Source: Desulfuromonadales bacterium
GTDB taxonomy: Bacteria > Desulfobacterota > Desulfuromonadia > Desulfuromonadales > BM103
Assembly (NCBI GenBank): GCA_029859485.1
Contig: JAOUDB010000057.1
Location: 1-10,073 of the forward strand
DNA length: 10,073 nt
Direction of reading: 5' to 3'
Every line of letters starts with the position of its first letter. Positions within the stretch are counted from its first letter, which is position 1. Positions 6,136 to 10,073 of this stretch are shown piece after piece. The position numbers and the translations under genes were made by a program. Under the pieces are notes generated by a model. That model made no database searches, was not told where the DNA came from, and was given only the letters and a program-made list of their open reading frames with translations.

Positions 6136-7434
6136 ATGTTGATGCGCTGGTTTATCGTTTGCCTGTTCTGCCTTGTTTTGCCGTGGTCGGCTCTGGCCGC
6201 CACGGAAATTGAAATCTCCTCGCCCGGCGAACAATCGATTCCCCTGGCTCTGACCCGGTTGCTGCCTGACAAGGGGCCGGAGTCAGCGCAGATCTCCGGG
6301 GAGTTTGACGAGGTCCTCGATGCCGATTTGGATCTTTCTGGACTCTTTCGCTTTGTTGATCCTGAAGCTTTTCTCGATGATGCGCAGCGTATCGGGCTTT
6401 ACAGCATCCAGGTTGATTTTCCGCAGTGGCGATTGCTCGGTAGTGAAACCCTGATTAAAGGGACCTATAAAATTGAGGGTGATAAGCTGACCATCGAGGC
6501 GCGCCTCTTTGATGTTGTCAACCGCAAGCTCCTGACCGGTCGACGCTATGTTGGTGAGGCCAAGGATGTCCGGCGCATGGCGCACGCCTTTGCCGACCAG
6601 GTACTTAAGGAACTCACCGGCGAAGAGGGCCCTTTCAGTGCACGCATCGCCTATATCTCCGATTTGAGTGGGGATAAAGAACTCTGGCTGATGGACGTCG
6701 ATGGCAAACGTCCGATTCGACTGACCAACCATCGCTCGATCGTACTCAACCCCGATTTCTCTCCTCGGGGCAAAGAGATCCTCTTTACCTCCTACCGGGC
6801 CAACAACCCCGATCTTTATCGCAAGGAAATTTACACTGGCAAAGAAGCCAAGCTATCTTACAAGCAGGGCCTCAACGTTGCCGGACGAATGTCTCCTAAT
6901 GGCCGCGAGATTGCCCTGACCCTTTCCAAGGACGGCAATCCCGAGATCTACCTGATCGGCACCACGGGTCGCATACGTAAGCGGATCACGGACAACTGGG
7001 GTATCGACAGTGATCCTTCCTGGAGCCCCGATGGCAGCCAAATAGCGTTTGTCTCCAACCGGCAGGGCAACCCGCATATCTTTGTCGCTGACACCTTTAC
7101 CGGCCAAGCCGCAAGGTTGACTACCCAGGGCAAGTACAATGCCACGCCGGCCTGGGGCCCGAAGGGCGAGCGCATTGCCTTTACCCGCCAGATCGGCGGC
7201 CAGTTCGATATCTACACGATCAATATCGATGGCACTGACGAACGTCGCCTGACCTTTGGTCCCGGTAACAGCGAACATCCACGCTGGAGTCCAGACGGCC
7301 GCTTCATTATCTATTCATCAGACAAGGGTGGTAACCGTGCGATTTACGTTATGCGCAACGACGGCACCGGTGCCAGACGCTTGACAAAGCTGGACAGCGA
7401 TTGTCGCCACCCTGCCTGGTCGCCGCGATGGTAA
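6136..7434 (+). CDS. tolB: TolB, periplasmic beta-propeller protein
   Basis: TolB is a periplasmic protein that binds Pal and TolA and helps move Pal to division sites. The 432 residues begin with a signal peptide with hydrophobic core WFIVCLFCLVLPW and a likely cleavage after Ala21 (ALA-ATE). The mature N-terminus (about 22-35) includes the region that binds TolA in known TolB proteins. An N-terminal alpha/beta domain runs to about 165. The C-terminal propeller has repeated blades of the type SPDGxxIAFxSxxxGNPxIY at about 209-228, 253-272, 297-316, 341-360 and 385-404, ending in HPAWSPRW. ATG 6136 has GGGGA 8 nt upstream and is 2 bp after the tolA stop. ATG 6142 is a possible second start. 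Confidence 0.97.
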   Translation: MLMRWFIVCLFCLVLPWSALAATEIEISSPGEQSIPLALTRLLPDKGPESAQISGEFDEVLDADLDLSGLFRFVDPEAFLDDAQRIGLYSIQVDFPQWRLLGSETLIKGTYKIEGDKLTIEARLFDVVNRKLLTGRRYVGEAKDVRRMAHAFADQVLKELTGEEGPFSARIAYISDLSGDKELWLMDVDGKRPIRLTNHRSIVLNPDFSPRGKEILFTSYRANNPDLYRKEIYTGKEAKLSYKQGLNVAGRMSPNGREIALTLSKDGNPEIYLIGTTGRIRKRITDNWGIDSDPSWSPDGSQIAFVSNRQGNPHIFVADTFTGQAARLTTQGKYNATPAWGPKGERIAFTRQIGGQFDIYTINIDGTDERRLTFGPGNSEHPRWSPDGRFIIYSSDKGGNRAIYVMRNDGTGARRLTKLDSDCRHPAWSPRW

Positions 7435-7517
7435 TAGGAGCAGAAGAAGTTCTAACGCCTGTTTTGTAAGTGCTCTGTTGGCAATGTTGGTTGTTTGTCG
7501 AAGGCAAAAGCAAGTGG

Positions 7518-7546
7518 TTGTTATTTATGGCCTAGCTCGTTATAAT
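7518..7546 (+). promoter_or_regulatory. Putative sigma70-type promoter of pal-cpoB
   Basis: A perfect TATAAT (7541-7546) is preceded by TTGTTA (7518-7523) at a 17-bp spacing. Transcription would begin near 7553, giving a leader of about 75 nt to pal. This would let the abundant lipoprotein Pal be made at a different level from TolQRAB. Confidence 0.65.
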
Positions 7547-7568
7547 GCGTGACTCGAAAAAGTTAGTG

Positions 7569-7595
7569 AGCATCGTGCCATTTAAATGAGATGCT
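7569..7595 (+). repeat. Nested palindromes in the pal leader
   Basis: AGCATC (7569-7574) and GATGCT (7590-7595) form 6-bp arms. Between them lies the perfect 10-bp palindrome CATTTAAATG (7579-7588). The structure is in the predicted untranslated leader, 21 bp before the strong AAGGAG of pal. It could be an mRNA stabilising hairpin or a DNA-binding site just downstream of the transcription start. Confidence 0.4.
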
Positions 7596-7628
7596 ATGAC
7601 CCCTGTCTTAACTCTTAAGGAGCCCACA

Positions 7629-8156
7629 ATGAAAGCAATGCAAACCCTCAAACTTGTTCTGATCGTCCTTTTCCTCTGCAGCAGTCTCATCGGTTGTGCC
7701 AAGTCTACTCCCCAGATGGACCAAGAAGATGTTGGCAAGTCCGATATGAGTCAGACCTCTGAAGTCAAAGGGGTTGATGAAGGGTCCATGCAGGGCGAAG
7801 TCGTACCGACTCATGATCAGATTGCTGGTATGGAGCGTATCAATTTCGATTTTGACCAGTTCACTCTTTCTGCCGAAGCGCGCAGCATTCTCGGCAATAA
7901 CGCCAAGTATCTGCAGGCGAACAGTGGTATCAACGTTGTCATCGAAGGTCATTGCGACGAGCGTGGCTCCGACGAGTACAACTTGGCTCTCGGTGAAAGC
8001 CGCGCCCTGGCTGCCAAGAGCTATCTGGTTTCTCTGGGCGTCAGCGCCAAGCGTCTTTCGGTAATTTCCTACGGCGAAGAGAAGCCCTTGAGCAAAGGTA
8101 CAGGCGAAAGCGCATGGGCTCAAAACCGTCGCGCAGAATTCAAAGCGATCAACTAA
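7629..8156 (+). CDS. pal: Pal, peptidoglycan-associated outer-membrane lipoprotein
   Basis: Pal is anchored by lipid in the outer membrane and binds the diaminopimelate residue of peptidoglycan. It is the outer partner of TolB. The 175 residues start with a lipoprotein signal ending in the lipobox LIGC, with lipid-modified Cys23. Ala24 after it fits outer-membrane sorting. A flexible linker runs to about 68. The OmpA-like domain covers about 70-175, with INFDFDQFTLS, IEGHCDERGSDEYNLALGESRA and NRRAEF. Asp110 and Arg125 match the residues that hold diaminopimelate in this domain family. ATG 7629 is chosen because TAAGGAG lies 6 nt upstream and the lipoprotein signal starts there. An upstream in-frame ATG at 7596 would add 11 residues that include the ribosome site. 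Confidence 0.97.
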   Translation: MKAMQTLKLVLIVLFLCSSLIGCAKSTPQMDQEDVGKSDMSQTSEVKGVDEGSMQGEVVPTHDQIAGMERINFDFDQFTLSAEARSILGNNAKYLQANSGINVVIEGHCDERGSDEYNLALGESRALAAKSYLVSLGVSAKRLSVISYGEEKPLSKGTGESAWAQNRRAEFKAIN

Positions 8157-8198
8157 GCGTCCTCGCGTCATTGCTGATGCGTTCTTTGGAGTAGAGCC

Positions 8199-9047
8199 AT
8201 GTTTCGAATTTGTTTGCCGTTATTTCTGATTGTCAGCATTCTGCTGAGCGGTTGCGTGGTCACAGAACAAGACCTGCAGATGCAGCGTGACCTGCTGGAG
8301 ATGAAGCGGCGGCTCGGTGAAACGGAGCGTGCTCTCAAGGAATTGCAGGATGACGCCTCGGGCGGTGTCCGCGCGCATGTGGAAACCCTAGCGCGCAACC
8401 AGGCTGATTTCCAAGCTGAGCTGGATGGCGTTCGGGTTGACCTGCAGTCGATGCAGGGACAAACCGGTGATCAGGGGCGCGTCAACGAAGACATGCGACA
8501 GGATTTAACTCTGCTTCGTGACGAGCTGAGTTTACAGATTGTCGATCATGAACAGCGCCTTAGCCTGCTGGAAGGGGGCGGTGGCGTTGATCTGCAAAAG
8601 CCGGTTAAGGCATCGTCTCCGACGATCCCTGCGCAACCCGTTGTTAAAACGCAAGCGGCAACGCCAAGCGGTGAAAGCGCTGCCGAGCTTTACGAGCGTG
8701 CACTCAAAACGATTCGTGAGCAGCGTGATTTTGCAGCCGGCCGTGAAATGATGGAGACTTTCCTCAAACGGTATCCACAAGATGACCTGGCGGTTAACGC
8801 AGCCTACTGGATTGGTGAAACCTACTATGCGGAAAAGGCTTACGAACAGTCTATTCTGAAGTTTGAAGAAGTCATTGAGACCTATGGCGAACATCCGAAG
8901 GTCGCTTCGGCTATGCTCAAACAGGCACTCGCCTTTGAGGCCAGTGGCGACAAGGCAACTGCGGAGCTCTTGCTGCAGAAGTTGATCAAACGCTACCCTC
9001 TTTCCGGAGAGGCAGAAAAAGCCAAGAAAAAGTTACAGACCCCATAA
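8199..9047 (+). CDS. cpoB: CpoB/YbgF-like Tol-Pal accessory protein, predicted lipoprotein
   Basis: CpoB (YbgF) coordinates Tol-Pal with peptidoglycan synthesis at division. The 282 residues have three parts. The first is a signal with lipobox LSGC, so Cys19 is probably lipid-modified, followed by Val20. The second is a coiled-coil region at about 22-125 rich in heptad-like Leu/Glu/Arg (DLLEMKRRLGETERALKELQ). After a Pro/Ala linker (135-158) come three TPR-type repeats at about 160-194, 197-231 and 234-268 (YWIGETYYAEKAYEQSILKFEEVI, KRYP motifs). E. coli CpoB is a soluble periplasmic protein, so the lipobox here is a lineage difference. ATG 8199 has GGAG 7 nt upstream. The gene follows pal by 42 bp with no terminator between, so co-transcription from the pal promoter is likely. 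Confidence 0.92.
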   Translation: MFRICLPLFLIVSILLSGCVVTEQDLQMQRDLLEMKRRLGETERALKELQDDASGGVRAHVETLARNQADFQAELDGVRVDLQSMQGQTGDQGRVNEDMRQDLTLLRDELSLQIVDHEQRLSLLEGGGGVDLQKPVKASSPTIPAQPVVKTQAATPSGESAAELYERALKTIREQRDFAAGREMMETFLKRYPQDDLAVNAAYWIGETYYAEKAYEQSILKFEEVIETYGEHPKVASAMLKQALAFEASGDKATAELLLQKLIKRYPLSGEAEKAKKKLQTP

Positions 9048-9081
9048 AAGGGTGAGATTTTAGCAGCTAAACAAAATATAG

Positions 9082-9111
9082 TTGACAACATAGCGCGGGT
9101 CAGTTTATAAG
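9082..9111 (+). promoter_or_regulatory. Promoter of the tRNA-Lys/tRNA-Glu unit
   Basis: A perfect TTGACA (9082-9087) and TATAAG (9106-9111) are separated by 18 bp. The mature tRNA-Lys begins 12 bp after the -10 box, leaving a very short 5' leader for RNase P to remove. Confidence 0.75.
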
Positions 9112-9122
9112 ACGCATCTCGT

Positions 9123-9198
9123 GTGCCGCTAGCTCAGTTGGTAGAGCATCTGACTTTTAATCAGATGGTCGTAGGTTCGATCCCTACGCGGCACACCA
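9123..9198 (+). tRNA. tRNA-Lys (anticodon TTT)
   Basis: The full cloverleaf is visible. The acceptor GTGCCGC (9123-9129) pairs with GCGGCAC (9188-9194). The D stem is GCTC/GAGC (9132-9147). The anticodon stem TCTGA/TCAGA (9149-9165) has loop CTTTTAA and anticodon TTT at 9156-9158. The T arm is GTAGG-TTCGATC-CCTAC (9171-9187). The discriminator is A, followed by genomically encoded CCA (9196-9198). Confidence 0.98.
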
Positions 9199-9218
9199 TT
9201 TTTAAAGCGTCGTACATT

Positions 9219-9235
9219 GCAGGAGCCTTTCCTGC
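9219..9235 (+). other. Hairpin in the spacer between the two tRNAs
   Basis: GCAGGA (9219-9224) pairs with TCCTGC (9230-9235) over a 5-nt loop in the 56-bp spacer. No T-tract follows, so transcription should continue into tRNA-Glu. It may help processing of the joint precursor. Confidence 0.35.
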
Positions 9236-9254
9236 TAGGTACTTGAGAATTTAA

Positions 9255-9332
9255 GTCCCTATCGTCTAGCCTGGCCCAGGACACCGCCCTTTCACGGCGG
9301 CGACTGGGGTTCAAATCCCCATGGGGACACCA
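9255..9332 (+). tRNA. tRNA-Glu (anticodon TTC)
   Basis: The acceptor GTCCCTA (9255-9261) pairs with TGGGGAC (9322-9328) with one G-T wobble. The anticodon stem CCGCC/GGCGG (9284-9300) has loop CTTTCAC and anticodon TTC at 9291-9293. The T arm is TGGGG-TTCAAAT-CCCCA (9305-9321). The discriminator is A, followed by encoded CCA (9330-9332). Confidence 0.98.
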
Positions 9333-9340
9333 AAATGTTG

Positions 9341-9380
9341 AAAGCCCCTCTGCTGAAAAAGCGGAGGGGCTTTTGCTTTT
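9341..9380 (+). terminator. Intrinsic terminator of the tRNA unit
   Basis: A 13-bp stem (9341-9353 with 9361-9373, one T-G wobble, core AAAGCCCCTC/GAGGGGCTTT) closes a 7-nt A-rich loop. It is followed by TTTTGCTTTT. It starts nine bases after the CCA of tRNA-Glu. Confidence 0.92.
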
Positions 9381-9667
9381 GTGTTGGGGGCTTCGTTGTC
9401 TGTTTGCAATGCGATAAACAATAAGGTGAGCAGGTCAGGATGCTGGACAGGGGAAAGTTTTGGGAGGTGTTTAAGGGTTCTCTCAAAGAGAAGATATTCT
9501 TATAGACTTGTTCAAGACCAGCCCTGTAAGGAACATGACTTTCGTCCCAGGTCATATAGCCCTCTAATAAGCCTTTCACAAAGGCATTGAAAAGTAGCAC
9601 CGGCACCTTTAGTCACCAACCTGATTCTTGCTGTTTTTCTCTCAAAGATTTAGTATCTCAAGATTAC

Positions 9668-9692
9668 AAAAAAGGCAGAGCCTTTGCATTTT
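9668..9692 (-). terminator. Weak hairpin terminator candidate
   Basis: AAAGGC (9671-9676) pairs with GCCTTT (9680-9685) around a 3-nt loop. Read on the minus strand, the stem runs into a T-tract (complement of the A-run starting at 9668). On the plus strand it is followed by GCATTTT. The stem is only 6 bp and no gene clearly ends here, so the call is tentative. Confidence 0.3.
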
Positions 9693-9705
9693 AGTCGCAG
9701 CAGGA

Positions 9706-9734
9706 GGTTCATTCCCCTGTTCTTGGGGAACACC
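9706..9734 (+). repeat. Degenerate copy of tRNA-Glu 3' end, or leader hairpin
   Basis: The order GGTTCA, TCCCC, TGGGGA, ACACC found here parallels the T arm and 3' end of tRNA-Glu (9308-9331), with one deleted base, a 6-7 base insertion between the arms and one inserted A. It also folds by itself: TTCCCC (9712-9717) with GGGGAA (9725-9730). It could be an attachment-site remnant or a hairpin in the leader of the next gene. Chance is possible. Confidence 0.3.
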
Positions 9735-9781
9735 TCAATAACCGCCAAAAGGTTGCAACTGATATCATCGACTTATCACTC

Positions 9782-10073
9782 ATGAATGAAAATCAGCAAA
9801 AAACACATAGAGCCACTTTTGTCGCACTGTTTCTGTTGACTGCAATCCCCCTGGTGACTTCGCCAACGGCTCTGGTCGCGGGCTTTGCTTTCAGCTTTCT
9901 GTTCGACAACCCCTTTCCGGAAAAGACCGCCCGGTTGAGCAAAACGTTGCTCAAGCTTTCAGTTGTCGGGCTCGGCTTCGGCGTCAACTTCGCAGAGGTT
10001 ATAGAGGTCGGCAAAAGCTCCTTGTTGCTTACCCTCGTCAGCATCACCGCAACCATTGTATTGGGAGAGCTTT
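9782..10073 (+). CDS. YeiH/UPF0324-family membrane protein (partial, off right edge)
   Basis: From ATG 9782 the frame stays open to the window end for 97 codons. The protein begins MNENQQKTHRA, then a hydrophobic segment (FVALFLLTAIPLVTSPTALVAGFAFSFLF, about 13-41), then the family-like stretch LLKLSVVGLGFGVNFAEVIEVGKSSLLLTLVSITATIVLGEL. The GLGFG-N-x-EV-x-x-GK segment resembles the YeiH/UPF0324 group (PF03601), polytopic inner-membrane proteins sometimes annotated as putative sulfate exporters with little experimental proof. No ribosome site precedes the ATG. The frame is open upstream to a TAG at 9692 but has no other ATG, GTG or TTG. An AGGAGG at 9702-9707 lies too far away for this start. 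Confidence 0.82.
   Translation, partial: MNENQQKTHRATFVALFLLTAIPLVTSPTALVAGFAFSFLFDNPFPEKTARLSKTLLKLSVVGLGFGVNFAEVIEVGKSSLLLTLVSITATIVLGEL

Larger units (their letters stand above)
9381..9781. other. About 400 bp with no convincing gene
   Basis: The stretch looks richer in A and T than the flanking genes. Frames on both strands are short and lack a ribosome site. The longest, on the minus strand at 9292-9606, runs across tRNA-Glu and its terminator. Two structures can be pointed to: a short hairpin at 9671-9685 and a sequence resembling the tRNA-Glu 3' end at 9706-9734. The segment may be a decayed remnant or an untranslated leader of the downstream gene. Confidence 0.5.

Noticed and set aside
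7608..8171. Minus-strand frame of 187 codons opposite pal
   Set aside because: It mirrors the well-supported pal gene over its whole length and crosses its ribosome site. No family similarity is seen.
9048..9081. Terminator after cpoB
   Set aside because: Only a 4-5 bp stem (TTTAG/CTAAA type near 9060-9070) is present, with no T-run. Read-through into the tRNA unit cannot be excluded, but no terminator is supported.
9292..9606. Minus-strand frame of 104 codons after tRNA-Glu
   Set aside because: It runs through the terminator and into tRNA-Glu, and its tail (WGFEPQSPP) is the typical false translation of a tRNA region. It begins at a GTG without a ribosome site and no domain is recognisable. 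The first 40 residues look more protein-like, but not enough to call a gene or pseudogene.

Overview
The window looks like a housekeeping stretch of a Gram-negative bacterial chromosome. Moderately GC-rich genes are packed mostly on the + strand, with strong Shine-Dalgarno sites and some TTG and GTG starts. A complete Tol-Pal system, two lipoproteins with clear lipoboxes and tRNA genes with encoded CCA indicate a diderm proteobacterium. The gene set and protein style suggest the former Deltaproteobacteria, probably Desulfuromonadales. That placement is inference from memory of the families, not a search.

Layout. (1) At 1-95 the start of a minus-strand membrane-anchored protein runs off the left edge. 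It diverges from a metabolic and modification gene run, with a 219-bp intergenic region that holds a good sigma70-type promoter for pyk and three inverted repeats. (2) 315-4061 carries pyk (pyruvate kinase), queC (7-cyano-7-deazaguanine synthase), folE2 (type IB GTP cyclohydrolase) and a TIGR04282/DUF2064-type glycosyltransferase, tightly spaced on one strand. QueC and FolE2 belong to the same route: FolE2 opens GTP to dihydroneopterin triphosphate, and QueC makes preQ0 for queuosine. The queD and queE steps are not in this window. (3) 4079-9047 is the Tol-Pal cell-envelope system: tolQ, tolR, tolA, tolB, pal and a CpoB/YbgF homologue. A consensus-like promoter precedes tolQ, and a second one with a perfect TATAAT precedes pal in a 194-bp gap. 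TolQ and TolR form the proton-driven motor, TolA spans the periplasm, and TolB, Pal and CpoB link it to peptidoglycan and the outer membrane. (4) 9082-9380 is a tRNA-Lys(TTT) and tRNA-Glu(TTC) unit with its own promoter and a strong intrinsic terminator. (5) 9381-9781 has no convincing gene. (6) 9782-10073 is the start of a YeiH/UPF0324-family membrane protein cut by the right edge.

I see no phage, CRISPR, toxin-antitoxin or defence system. The observations most worth a second look are small and non-coding. A long imperfect inverted repeat encloses the ribosome binding site and start codon of folE2, and one of its arms resembles the queC leader. Three DnaA-box-like 9-mers lie within 30 bp at the end of folE2. 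A CGGCAA/TTGCCG inverted repeat occurs at both the pyk and tolQ promoters. A degenerate copy of the tRNA-Glu 3' end lies just before the YeiH-family gene.
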